NCBI GenBank assembly: GCA_000697665.1
Contig: KL197710.1
Span: 1,649,036-1,713,035, forward strand
DNA from: Jaapia argillacea MUCL 33604
Lineage: Eukaryota > Basidiomycota > Agaricomycetes > Jaapiales > Jaapiaceae
DNA: 64,000 nt
Direction: 5' to 3'
The position numbers and the translations under genes were made by a program. Of this stretch, positions 22,488 to 33,196 are shown piece by piece; the first letter of the stretch is position 1; every line of letters begins with the position of its first letter. The notes beneath the pieces were generated by a model, which did not search any database, was not told the origin of the DNA, and was given only the letters and a program-made list of their open reading frames with translations.

Positions 22488-24737
22488 CTAAGGGACTTTG
22501 CGACTCTCTGGGCCACCCTCTTGCCACCCCAACTTAGCACCGCTGCGAGTGCGCTTGTGGGACCGACATGAATCCTCATCGTCACCTTGAAAATCCCACT
22601 CTACCGCCGACTTAACCACACCATCTCCGTCCAAATCCCCACAAGTTTCTACCTCCTCCCATCTTGACCTTGACTTCTCGACCTTCCTTCTCAACTCACT
22701 CCACTTCCACCTCTCTTGGCCGCGCTCCGGCCAAACAGAGTTCAAGCCCACCCCGGTCTGCAACATCCATTCAGGGTCTTTGCGTAAGGTGTGTGTACGC
22801 CCGAGGACATGTTCTTGCGTTTGCCACATCCCACCACGAATATCTGCAGCATTTTGAGAACGCAGACCCCTTTCGACGATGTCCGGTCTTCCGCTCTTGA
22901 GGGCAAGGGAGACGAGCCGTCGGCGCACTCGAGCATCTTCAACAGAAGACCCCCATTCGTGCTTGAACCACTGTATCAGTTCCTCTGCACAACGACCCGA
23001 GTCCTTGACACCGTGAAGGGTGCCGAGAAGAAGAAAGAGGGTTTGCGAGTTTGGACGAAGATTGAGATTCGGAAAGTCACGGATTAGTGAGAGAACTGTC
23101 CGAACCAGCTCCTGGTGGGCCTTCCACCTCCCACCAGCACAATTCAGTCCAAACGAGATATGCAAGTGGACGATGTCAAGACAGGCGTTGCGCCTGTTGA
23201 AACTCTGATGCGGAGGGAGGCGAGCAAAGAATGATCTCGTGAAGTCAAGGGCGGACTGACGGTTGCCAATTCGGAGGAGGCCTGCTACCACAGTGGATAT
23301 CATACGAATGGGAGTTCGTGACGCTTCAGATTTGTCCATTAGAAGATTGGGTATGTGATCCAGAAGGGTCTGGTACCGCCTCTCGAGAAATTCCTTGTCA
23401 GGGACTTCCGCGAAACGGACGTAAGGAAGCAGGCGGGGGGTCTTCGCCTTCCGTTCGTGAAGAGCACCCGATTTTTGCTGTCCCCAGAGTTCCAACCAAA
23501 CATCGAGTGGAAGATCATGTCCAAAGTTCGCCAAGGTCCGTCCCCAGGCTTCATCCCACTTCCCACTGCGGACCATCAGGCGAACCCAAAGCCTCCAAGT
23601 GTGCATATCACCCATTAAGTGCTCGGTTTGCATCTGGACTAGGAGCCTACGTGCCGTGCCGAAGGCAGCGTGTTTGATTGCACAGGCGATGAGGATGTTA
23701 TAAGAATCGACTGAATGCAAAGAGGCATGGGTATCGTGGTAGCGAATGAGATCGGAGAGGGACGGTGGAGGAGACGTGTACAGTTGCGACACAAGACCTT
23801 GCCGGAACTGATTCGGAGTAGTGGGCTCTAGTCCAGCGGAAACAACTGAAGCGAAGGGACCTTCACACCGAAGAGACACTGAGTGGGATGTGTGCTCGGA
23901 AGGAATACGTGGGTGGCGGGGGCTGGGTGAATGATCAGTTTGCATGTCGATACCCGCACTGTATGTGATGGTTGGGACCGGTTTTGTATCACTGGGACGG
24001 GGATGGGGAGGAAAGTCCCTCCCAAAGTCTACAGGGTTGAAGTCGACTTCGCGGAGCAGGGCGTCATGGGGGAAGGGGTCCTTTACGAGAATGAAGTCGG
24101 ATGGCTGAAGGTAAATCTCGTCGGACGTTGTTTTTGCAGATGCAAAATGGATCTGACTGCGCCGAGTTGCATGCAAGGAAAAGTGGGGTGAGGGATTGTT
24201 CGACGCGGGATATCGACTTCCCTCTGCGAAGGTCGCTGGAGGGCTGTCGTTAAGGCTAACAAATTGGTTGGAGGGAGGATGCTTCCGCGACGCAGGCATC
24301 TCTGGAGCGTGAATCAATGTCGCACGGATGGTGCACGCCGTTTCCCTACGCGCTGATGTAGTTTGAGCAGGCGCAGAGTTCGGCGACACCAATGGAACCG
24401 ACCTCCGCGAGTCTTCAAGAGGGAGGGGAGATGAGGACTCAGGGATGGGATTCGGGAGACTAATAGGCGAGGGACAACCACTGAAAGGATTATTCTAAGG
24501 ACGTGGTTCGAAGGCAATACCAGTCAGCACACACCTGGATTCTGAAGCTCCAGCAGCAGCTCGACCCGCCCTACTGGTCTCACCAAGCGCCGCACACGCA
24601 CTGACACCCCGTTTCTCGGTGTTTGGGTCCCGGTAAGCAGACACTCGACGCGTCCATGCTCTGCCAGCTGCAGCTTGCAAAATCGTGCTCAGCGATGGAG
24701 GGGCAGCAACAGTTTTGCGAAGCACATGATGAAGCAT
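22488..24737 (-). CDS. PPR/TPR-like helical-repeat protein, probably mitochondrial
   Basis: Exon 1 from the ATG at 24737 encodes a basic, acid-poor leader, MLHHVLRKTVAAPPSLSTIL and AAAGRAWTRRVSAYRDP, typical of a mitochondrial targeting sequence. Donor GTGTGT near 24535 spliced to CTATTAG near 24460 keeps the frame (ASESS, then LPNPIPESSSPLPLEDSRRS). The rest is one long exon. Helical-repeat segments look PPR-like: VDSYNILIACAIKHAAFGTA, RRLLVQMQTEHLMGDMHTWR, WVRLMVRSGKWDEAW, later RMISTVVAGLLRIGNRQSAL and PNSQTLFLLLGTLHGVKDSG. The C-terminus is polar and charged. Fungal PPR proteins act on mitochondrial transcripts or ribosomes, and that is my inference here. No single family name can be assigned. 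Confidence 0.68.
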
Positions 24738-25050
24738 GCATAGACATGGGTCTGAGCGGAATCCAAAATCTGAACGACCAGGACGACCCGAATCCACCGT
24801 GCGTAGGAGAATGTCACTGCCAGAGACTCGGACACGGAAAGATTTTTCGAGTTTCCAGAAAAGGTAATTCAAGACTTTGCTTCCGAGATGTGTGGACTTT
24901 GGTTGTACTCTGGCGAGAATTAGGGATGAATGCCAGTCATGAATAATGCAATGCAAAGCAGATATGTAGCTAATGACACAATGAAGGACGTGGAGGAAAG
25001 GACTGAGAATCCGATGCGCAGAATAACCTATGATAGAAGCCCTATGACCG
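24738..25050. other. Short intergenic region
   Basis: This 313-bp stretch lies upstream of the PPR-like gene and downstream of STS1/CUT8, both on the minus strand. Nothing beyond promoter and 3' UTR sequence is seen. Confidence 0.5.
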
Positions 25051-26362
25051 CTACAGCTCTTCCATCGGATGATGTGCAGACCTGCCAACTAACCAACCAA
25101 CCTTCTGCACCCAATTATCTCTAACCACCCTCAACACCTCAAACCCATTTCCCTTCGCCTCTGCAAACTCGTCTAGCCCTCGCTCCCACTGTCGAACGGT
25201 TTCACCACCGAACATCCCCCCTTCCCGATTGACAACCTCATCTACTCTGTCAACCCACGCCTTCCATTCCTCCGTGAGCCGCGTGAGCAACATTGGAGAC
25301 AAGGAAGACTGTGCGAGCTGAGGCTGGGAGAGGATGTGTGTTGTGAGGGTGGAGAGGAAAGTAAACGTTTCCGATGGGTGACATTTATCCTTGTGTTGTG
25401 ACTGAAGAGCGGTTGAATTTGAATGGGGCGCAGAGTTCGAGGATGTGGTAGACGGAGGGACGGGGATGTACGAAAAGTATGGAAGGTAAGATAGGCACGT
25501 TGTAACGAATTCGTGGATGTGAGGTCGTAGGCGTGATAAGATATACGAGTCTCGCATCCCGCCATTTTGACTTGGCTGGGTTTGGCCTGACTGTGGAGCA
25601 GAGCTACCGAACCCAAAACTCATCGACGAACTCAGCTTGTGTGAGCCATAGCCTGAGCCAAAACCTGCGGCACTGGTAGCAGTGGGTTGTGAAAATGGAG
25701 AGTTTGAGTAAGGATAAGCATCTCGGAGCTTTCGAGCGGCTTGGGCCAAAGCCTGAGTGGCTGTCTCTAGTGTTGGTCGAGGGATCAAGGAAAGGACCAA
25801 GGGTTTCAATGCAGGTTGCGCATTCAACATCGAGGTGAGCAATGGAAGCAATGATTGTGGAGGAAGGCTCGCTGGGATACAGCCTGTTAGAATGCTACGG
25901 AGAAGAGAATAAAAGGATGAACGTACCGAGGAGCACACCAACGTCAACGTCGCTATCTTCTCCGGCACCTGGAGATTTGTTCTCTTTCCCCTGCTTGTCC
26001 GTCTTCCCTGTAGCCTCTTCAGTGGGCGCAACTCGGGCTCTCTTCGGAACTCCTCGTTTGGGTCGCTCGGGAGTGGGACTCCTGTCCATGGAGTGATCTC
26101 GTACGTGTCGATTCTCATCGTCTGCGTCATCATCTGGTTCATGCCTCCTCTTGTGCGAACGCTGTGGAGAAGGCTGAATCACAGCAGACGCTGGCTGGAA
26201 ACCAGACTGGGGAGGGTGTGCGAGTGCGTGGCCGGACCAACCGTAACCCATCGCCTGTGCCTGCGAGGACAGTCCAAATCCAAAACCGAAGGGCGATGGA
26301 GCCTGTTTCACTGGTCCAGGATGGAACCCAATTTGAGGATGCGGTTGCATAACGTTTGCCAT
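25051..26362 (-). CDS. STS1: Nuclear proteasome tether Sts1/Cut8
   Basis: Sts1/Cut8 anchors the 26S proteasome at the nuclear envelope. The start at 26362 reads MANVMQPHPQIGFHPGPVKQ; a Gly/Ser/Gln-rich N-terminus leads to a basic patch (SHKRRHEPDDDADDENRH, then ERPKRGVPKRARVAP) that looks like a nuclear localisation signal. One intron (donor GTACGTTC near 25922) joins GVLLG to CIPASLPPQSLLPLLTSMLN. The conserved domain follows: LVLSLIPRPTLETATQALAQ, RKLRDAYPYSNSPF, YILSRLRPHIHEFVTTCLSY, LTRLTEEWKAWVDRVDEVVN, GETVRQWERGLDEFAEAKGN. The PRPTLETA block is the family hallmark. The end is SAHHPMEEL at 25051. About 450 residues, longer than yeast Sts1 because of the low-complexity segments. Confidence 0.86.
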
Positions 26363-26487
26363 TGTCGCTTGTCGTCGTGGTCGAAGTTCGAAGTAAGCCT
26401 TGCAATCAAAGAAACGCGACCAAGCAGCCTTGCCACAACCTGCCCTAAGCTTCACACGAGGTTTCTCCTTTTATGGCTGCAGTCGGC

Positions 26488-27110
26488 TATAAAAGTTTTT
26501 TTTTCTTTGTGGTGGTGTTGGTTGTCCTCCTCCCAAAAGGTGAGCATATTCCTACCAAGTCCGCAGCGGTGACGAGAAAAATACGAATCGCTACTTCGAA
26601 GCTTTCGGGCTTATGAATTTTATTCATTATACCCAAATTTCTGAGCTCTACGCTTGTTCCTCCGTTGATTGCACCCACTCACGACGCCCCGTTTCTTCCA
26701 GGTATCCCATCCAACTTTCTATCGGAGTGAATGGTGAGCGTTGGTTCTCTATCGAATGGAGTGATGAACAACATAGAAGTCAAGCCCTGACCCCGTCTAA
26801 AGGATGGGTGTTGATGAGCAACCATGCTAATACTGACTTTCTCCTCGTCTGCATCGTCCTTCATTGACTAATCGCACCCTTTCAGACATGTTCTGGCTCG
26901 TGCACGCTTCTTGGTGAGTCGAACTTCCTCCTTCCATCATATGATTAGTTTCTTTCTACTCGAGATTTCCGAACGCTCCGGCGTAAGGCGGAAAATTTTG
27001 TCTTCAACCCAATGATTCCACCATTTGACCCCCATCTTTGCGCTTATGCTGACCCACATTTCCACAGTCAGAATCTTGACCTGGTTCCCAAATGACATAT
27101 GTCCAGTATA
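26488..27110 (+). ncRNA. Candidate snoRNA host transcript with tiny exons
   Basis: A good TATA box, TATAAAAG, sits at 26488-26495. About 25 nt downstream a first exon would end at 26539 before the donor GTGAGC. An acceptor TTCTTCCAG ends at 26701, giving a 162-nt intron. A 31-nt exon (26702-26732) ends ...GTGAATG before another GTGAGC; its intron ends with a branch-like TTGACTAAT and CCCTTTCAG at 26885 (153 nt). A 28-nt exon (26886-26913) precedes GTGAGT, and the third intron ends TTTCCACAG at 27067 (154 nt). Joined exons give no long frame or known protein. Tiny exons and introns about three times the local norm are the plan of snoRNA host genes. The last exon probably ends before the convergent CAS1 stop at 27189. 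No expression data are available. Confidence 0.5.
26761..26836 (+). ncRNA. Box C/D snoRNA candidate in intron 2 of the host transcript
   Basis: The order C, D', C', D is complete: GTGATGA at 26761-26767, CTGA at 26787-26790, TGATGA at 26812-26817 and CTGA at 26833-26836, 76 nt in all. It lies wholly inside the 153-nt intron, with 47 nt to the acceptor. The guide before box D reads CCATGCTAATA; its complement TATTAGCATGG contains ATTAGCATGG, which I recall as conserved in fungal 18S rRNA (TTAGCATGGAATAAT). By the D+5 rule the modified base would be the A before GCATGG, which I believe matches the yeast site Am796 (snR53). No strong terminal stem is seen, and the D' guide has no target I recognise. 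Confidence 0.72.
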
Positions 27111-27188
27111 TAGTTTTGCGAATCTAATTATGCACAAATATATGATATCCCTTCCCTTGCTCAGAGGAGCGGGTATGATAGTCCACTA

Positions 27189-30102
27189 TTATGACGGCCA
27201 AATCACGTTCAAAAACCACATTACTCCCAGTCCAATGGCCACCTTCGCTTTTACACCAGGTGTCCATTCCTTCTCGCCATACCACAAGCGGAATCCACGT
27301 GTTGACGGGGGAGAGCTGCCTTCTGCAAGGCGGTCGGCCCAGCGACGCACAGGCCTGATGGGGGTTTCGGGTTCTGGAGGCAGCACGTTGTCGTCGTTGT
27401 CCTTTCGGACATGACCATCGCTCGATGAGGTGAGGGGGATTGTCTCTACAGCAGATCCGCTGGAGCGACCCGCGGATGTTGGTGGAGGGTCAGCGATGGT
27501 TGGCAGCGACTTCTTGGTAGTCCCACATATCCAGGCGGTGATGTCTCCAGTGGCTTGCGCGACCCGATGGCTGACATAAATAAATACGATCGTTGTCAGT
27601 ATCATATTGACAGGTCGCCAACGGGTGCCGGGTATGATGAGCAAGACGCCCTTGGTGTCTGCCTGGAAGGGAGGAATCAATAACCAATGAAGGTTTGATA
27701 ACACTACTGTTCTCTTACCGCTAGCCATAAATGAAATTGGATGATGAACGTCTCCAGTGAACAGGTCCCGATGAAGGCGAAAGCGCGTGACGATGCCGAA
27801 CGTAGGACGGGATTGGCGTTCCGTAGGACGACGAAGGCCAGGATGGGTAGGAAAGATATGTATGGTTGCCATGCATTGTACACGAATTTGGATGGCTGCA
27901 TAAGCTCGAAGGCAAAGAACCATACCATGATAACACCAGAAAGCATGGTGGCCACTTTGACCCCAAAGGCCCACTGCGGGTGGTCCATGAGGCGATGCTC
28001 TCGGGCCTTGATGACAGCCAGTGCAGCGAACATGCCAACATAGACGATCCATAGATCGAGATTGACACGGAAGCCCCACTCCCGCGCAGACCACTGGATG
28101 TTGCAAAACCGCTCCAAGAACTCGAAAAGACCCTCGAGCAACCATGGTTCGCTCATAAACCAGGTAACGAGACCCATCGAAACGAGAATCTTGCACACCA
28201 AGAACACGGTGCGATCGTTGTATTGCGATCCAATGTACATGGTCACCCAGATGATGAGGAACCACATAGACACCAGAGGAGTGAAGTAATACGACAGGTA
28301 GTCAGTATTCATCACGTAAGCCAGGAAGACAGTGAACAGATTCAAGCGGATCATAACCTGCGAAAAGACCACTAAGTATCCAACCGACAGATACAAATGG
28401 AATTCCATACTTGAGCAACCCGCAGGAAGCCAAAATCTGCCTTCTTGACATAAAATGTTGTGTGTCCGTAGCCAGTCATGAACAGATAGGCGGCGACGAG
28501 GGCACGGATGGGGTTGTATATTCCTGATATCTTTGAAGCCCCGAAGTAGTGGTATATGAGGATGGCGACTGTGTGGCATCTTTGTCAATCGAAGAATGAA
28601 AGGAGACAGGAGATTAGGCACGTACTTTGCATCCAACCCTTCCACTCATCGGTTTGCTCTCTATTCAAAAACCCAAGGTCTTTGTCGGAGCGCTTGACAG
28701 TTGCCAGTCCAACGCCGAGACTGGCTATGGATAGGGACGCAAAGGCCCATGGGTCAAATTGTTTCTGCTCCTTCAGCCAAAATCCGGTTCTATCCGCCAG
28801 ATAGATGAGACCAAGAGAGGCGCTGATAATGACAGCTGGCATTTGTTCGCTGCTGAGGAGGGAGGCACCAAATGATTTTGACCCTGGGACTCGGGTAAGC
28901 CACGGGAGGAATCAGCGGAGTAGGACAGCTCACCTTGTTGCCAGGTGAGGGCTAGGGCATAGGGACCCCATAAGACGACAGCGGCAACCACAATGAAGTG
29001 TAAAGGGGACGGCCACGGATAGCTTCGACAACATGTCTTATCCATCGGGAATTTCTTGGGCAGGACATCGTTACAACGGAGGTTAAGCAAGACATTTGCT
29101 TGTAGCCGGACCAAAGAGTCTGAAAAGTGGAGACCATCATCCGTCTGGGATGCATCCAGCATTCGATTGAAGACGAGTGGAAACGATATGGGCATCGAAG
29201 GCTCTCGGGGGTAAAATAGGTTTAACGCGCTGCCTGAAGGGGGATTGATTCGATGGAAGAGATCCGAATTCATTGCATCTATATCCGATAATCGCATGGT
29301 CGTGGCTCGTGGCTGCGATAACTTCGACATTACGACCTCTTCGATTGGAAGGAGAACGACCTCGTCGGCAGGCTTGAAGCGACCACGAGCGATCGTCTCG
29401 AGTATGTTTTCGACGGTGATCTCCCAAGCAGGAAGTCCGCCAGAGGAATCCGCATAGCGGAGGTACCATAAGCCCGATCCAAGGACGAGGAGAGCTGGCC
29501 TCCCGTGAGGAGGACGCTGAGTGGTCGATCCACGACCATTATACGAGTTGAGACGATTGTAAGTCTGGGTGGCATTCAGAAACGGGTCCCAATAGAATGA
29601 GAGTTGAATGCCACTACTAGAATGCAGTCGATAGTCGGAGTGTTTGTGGTCGTCGTCTGGTGGAGTAGTGGGAAGCTTCGAATCGACGAGGTTGGCCATT
29701 TGGAAGAAAAGCTTTCGTGTAACAGAATCTCCAACGAACACGACTTCTTGTTGATTGGACAGACATGCGGAAACGTCCTTTGGCTGGTATGAATGCAACA
29801 TACATCCTGCCAGGACAAGATGAGAGATCATTGAGACCACCTGAATTCTGTCGTACCTTCGGGTTGCCAGTTCTTGAAGTTTTGGTCGAGCCAACTTCCC
29901 TCGCTCAAAAGCGCACCACAATGCAAAGGGTCAAAATGGTCTGCCCAAGATGATGAACACTCGTCTATCCTAGCAAAAATCACTGACCTAATAAGCTATA
30001 TCGCACTAACCCCACCACGATTCCCAGAAGAACACATCCTAACGAGACATAATGAGCCCATAGCGGATTCAGTGAGAACGCAAGTCTTTTGGAGGGAGGC
30101 AT
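27189..30102 (-). CDS. CAS1: CAS1-type O-acetyltransferase (PC-esterase plus 10-TM acyltransferase)
   Basis: The founding member, Cas1p of Cryptococcus neoformans, O-acetylates capsule glucuronoxylomannan; human CASD1 acetylates sialic acid. The start at 30102 reads [20 protein letters not shown] with a signal-anchor helix ([18 protein letters not shown]). Two introns join to [20 protein letters not shown] and [17 protein letters not shown]. The luminal esterase-like domain has the nucleophile block [16 protein letters not shown] and the Asp-His block [10 protein letters not shown]. The membrane domain follows, with [74 protein letters not shown] and [17 protein letters not shown]. The catalytic Ser, Asp and His are all present. 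It ends [12 protein letters not shown] at 27189. A polar loop near 27400-27480 precedes the last helix. The substrate here is presumably a Golgi cell-wall glycan. Confidence 0.94.
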
Positions 30103-30512
30103 GTCGTTGTACTACAAGGATTGACCTGAGACAGGCGAGATTTTAAGACTTGACGAAGAGACTGGGCATTAAAGTTGCGAGCTTGTTGGTAGGCAAGTGG
30201 CAGCCGAGCGGAAGATGGGGTGCACTGCCAGTTAGGAACATCCGAGGACCTGATCGTGACACTCACGAAACTTCGGTGATGGCGCCACAACGGCGCCGGC
30301 GTATTATAGACATCGACTCGACATATACACGGTACACATAAAATAATTACTCCCAACCATTCGGAGGATTGCAAGAAAAGTGTCCATTGAGAAGCTAAGT
30401 AGGTAATACATGTGTGATCAAGAAAGTTCTCTAGAAGTCCAGCGTAATGCTACAAATTAGAGGTGTTCGATTCAGTCCAGGTGATTGCATCTCAGATACT
30501 TCCCGAACCGCT
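30103..30512. other. Intergenic region between CAS1 and the rhomboid gene
   Basis: This holds the CAS1 upstream region and the 3' flank of the rhomboid gene, both on the minus strand. An open minus-strand frame here shows no family motif. A short inverted motif GGCGCCACAACGGCGCC lies at about 30281-30297. Confidence 0.45.
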
Positions 30513-30519
30513 TTAAGTT

Positions 30520-30552
<33 letters not shown>

Positions 30553-32850
30553 ATGCCTGTGAACAAAGAGCAAGTCAGCTTAGTACATCGTCGAATCTCT
30601 ATACAAAGGTAGCGCGTACCAGTTCTACGGAGGACAGGAAAAGCTAGAAGTCAGCATGTATGAGCACAGGGAGGAAGATGTTAGATAACACACCCTTGAC
30701 AATGATTGTTGGAGGCAGAAGGGAAACAAGATAGGTATCGACACCAGGTGCAGGCTGAGTGGATGGTAATGAGACCAGCAGGTGAACAACCGAGGCAATG
30801 AAGAACAAACCTGCGTATGGGTCCGAAGTGTAGAAGTTCCGAACCAAGACAACGTAGAGGACCACAACAATGGGGATGGCCGCTAGCCGGAGGGACCAAA
30901 CGATTAAACGATGTCTCTTTGTCGTGCTGATGATGGGATAAAACGTCATCCCAAGGAGGAATCCAGTCAATAATCCACCAAGATGGGCTGTATGGCATCG
31001 TCAAAACGTGACACTTCAGATGCTGGTCGGACTCTGCTCACCGAAATTATCCACGTCTTGGAGGATGATCGGGAATGTGAGTATCGTAGGTCAGGAGGCA
31101 AATGACAACGAGAACGTACATGGCACATATCCAATGCCAACGATGATCAGGAGTTCGATCAACATCACAGCCAGCTAGTGAGCATTTCAGATATTTCCTG
31201 ATGATTCTTACTGGAGAAGGAGGTCAAACTCACCCTCCGCCCAGGCCTATAATGATACTTCCAATGTGCAAACAGGTCGACAAAGGACACCTGCCAAGGG
31301 CATGAGTCAGATATTGAAGGCAGGTTTCTGGTACATACTGCGATAGTTCCCATAATAGCACCACTGGCACCTGTTGATGGAGCGCCAACGAGAGCGAAAT
31401 TTCCACCCAATACATTGCTGGAAATGAAGTTCAACAAAAGAATTGTGCGTCACGAGCAAGTGGCGATGAGCTCACCCGAAAATACCGGCAGCCATGTACA
31501 AAATGAAGAAGCCGCCAGAGCCCATCTCTCGCTCAATCTGAAGATTTTATAAACACATGGGTCGCGTCCATACATCAATTAACCGACCTGAGCAGAGGCC
31601 GTCATCTGAGCAATCATGTTGAGGATGATGTGAATGAAACCCGCATGCAGGAATACGGGAGTAATAAATCTTCGAGGTCATGATTGTGAGAATCCAGGAG
31701 AGGAGATAGTTGAGGTGACCGCACCTGAACCATTGATTGGGTGCTTGATTATGGAACCCGCCAAAACCGCAAACATCCTCCAAAGAGCATACCTGATCAG
31801 GAGGGTTGGCGGTATCGTTCAAACCTGAAAATGTCGGTACAACAGCACTGGGCATCGACGCGACTGAGACTCACAAGCAATCTGAGTGTCCACTGGCAGA
31901 CCTTCAACCAGTTTCATACAGGGAGGGAAACGGGCCCCAAGATTGATGAGTGCACTCTCGGAAGGTCCAAGCATGGGATTAACCTGGACAACAACGTTTA
32001 CCATACACTCGCTCGTGAATGAGAGAGTGGTCAACATACAACCGGCTAGACAACGAGAAGGCTCAGGACAAACTCAGAAACAGGGCAAGATAAAACACAA
32101 GTACCTTGAAGGACACTGGCGAACCCTGAGCTCTGGCATTCACAACGAGCTCGTAGATGAACACAGACGCCATGATGGTCGTTAATATCCACACTGTGCC
32201 GCAGTCATTATCTTAGCGACAAGACAATGTGAGGGCAACTTACCTACAAACGGGTGCTTCTGACGACCAATCCCTCTTTTCTTGTTTTCTATCCGCTGCT
32301 CCAGAGGATACTTCGCATCGCTTAGATATTGCGCCCATGGAGTTTTGTCCCCAAGAAGCCCTGACCGATTCTCAGGTTCTGCAACGTCTGAATGGTGTCA
32401 GAGGCGGGCATGGCAGGAGAAAAGAGAAGCCATACGCAAGTCCTGGAAACTGGCTGGTCGCGCGCCGCCATAGTCGGCAGCCTTGTAGACGAGAGCTGCA
32501 TCAGGCTTGTCGTTCACATCTTTGGGAAATGGACTCGGGGTGCGATCGATGTCAAGGTCGGAATATCCGAACTGTTTCTGGTGAGAATCGACATAGGGCA
32601 CAGCGTCAACAGGGCTCCTGTCGTCGTCGTCGGCGCCATAGTGGTAGGAAGACGATCGGTACTGAGCGGCACCGGCTTTTGCGTCTGAGGGACTCCGAGA
32701 CGATCCTGGTCTGTCGTAACGCTCTTCCGGAGAGCCTGGCGCATACTGTGGGTGAGGATTGGAAAGGCTGTAATTCATGAAGTCATCCGAATCGTGGTGG
32801 TTTGGTAACTTCTCCAGCGGAAACTCGTTGTAATGAAGGCTGGAGGCCAT
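30513..32850 (-). CDS. Rhomboid family intramembrane serine protease
   Basis: This polytopic protease cuts membrane anchors inside the bilayer. A long cytosolic N-terminus begins MASSLHYNEFPLEKLPNHHD and is rich in Ser, Asp and Pro. A luminal loop contains NPMLGPSESALINLGARFPP and NDTANPPDQVCSLEDVCGFG. The catalytic core reads FITPVFLHAGFIHIILNMIA, MGSGGFFILYMAAGIF, VGAPSTGASGAIMGTIAVSF (nucleophile Ser in GASG) and VDNFAHLGGLLTGFLLGMTF (catalytic His). The GxSx/H dyad is intact. C-terminal exons give SDPYA, then ACTWCRYLSCFPSASNNHCQ, a Cys-rich tail typical of fungal rhomboids of the RbdB group. The last exon, after acceptor TTCACAG near 30557, reads I then twelve Thr and a stop at 30513. 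In Aspergillus the relative RbdB is needed for SREBP cleavage and hypoxia growth; that role is inferred here. Confidence 0.92.
30516..30551 (-). repeat. Hexanucleotide repeat encoding a poly-threonine tail
   Basis: On the plus strand TGGTCG is repeated five times at 30521-30550; on the coding strand this is ACGACC. In the chosen frame it encodes the twelve threonines that end the rhomboid protein. If the last donor lay one base later, the same DNA would read His-Asp repeats and run on past the stop, so the splice site sets the tail chemistry. Confidence 0.8.
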
Positions 32851-33196
32851 GAGAGGAAGATGTGAAGCCTGCTTCCGAGTTCTGGGACTGTATGAGGTGT
32901 CGGGAGTTCTCGAGCTTATCTGGAACAGGCTGTGTTGGTCGTCAGAGCGCCGGCTGCACTGCGGGCTATGTCATCCTTCGTTCGCGGCGATGCGAGCAGA
33001 ACACGCCAAGGACTTGCGACCACCCTCGATCTGTTTATGGACCACTTTCATCTCCATCTTCTCGGGACTTCACGATTATTATTGATTTTGGGACGACACG
33101 AACACCATATTCCTACGTATCGTGCTAGCATTGTGGCCTTTGCTCAGGCTACTACTATAGCGAAACGGTCTCCTTCAAGTTAGCAACCAGTCGCAA
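32851..33196. other. Intergenic region
   Basis: This 346-bp stretch is the upstream region of the rhomboid gene and the 3' flank of the next minus-strand gene. Nothing further is recognised. Confidence 0.5.

Noticed and set aside
26910-27067. A third snoRNA in the last intron of the host transcript
   Set aside because: The only CTGA doubles as the branch site and no good box C or guide match is found.
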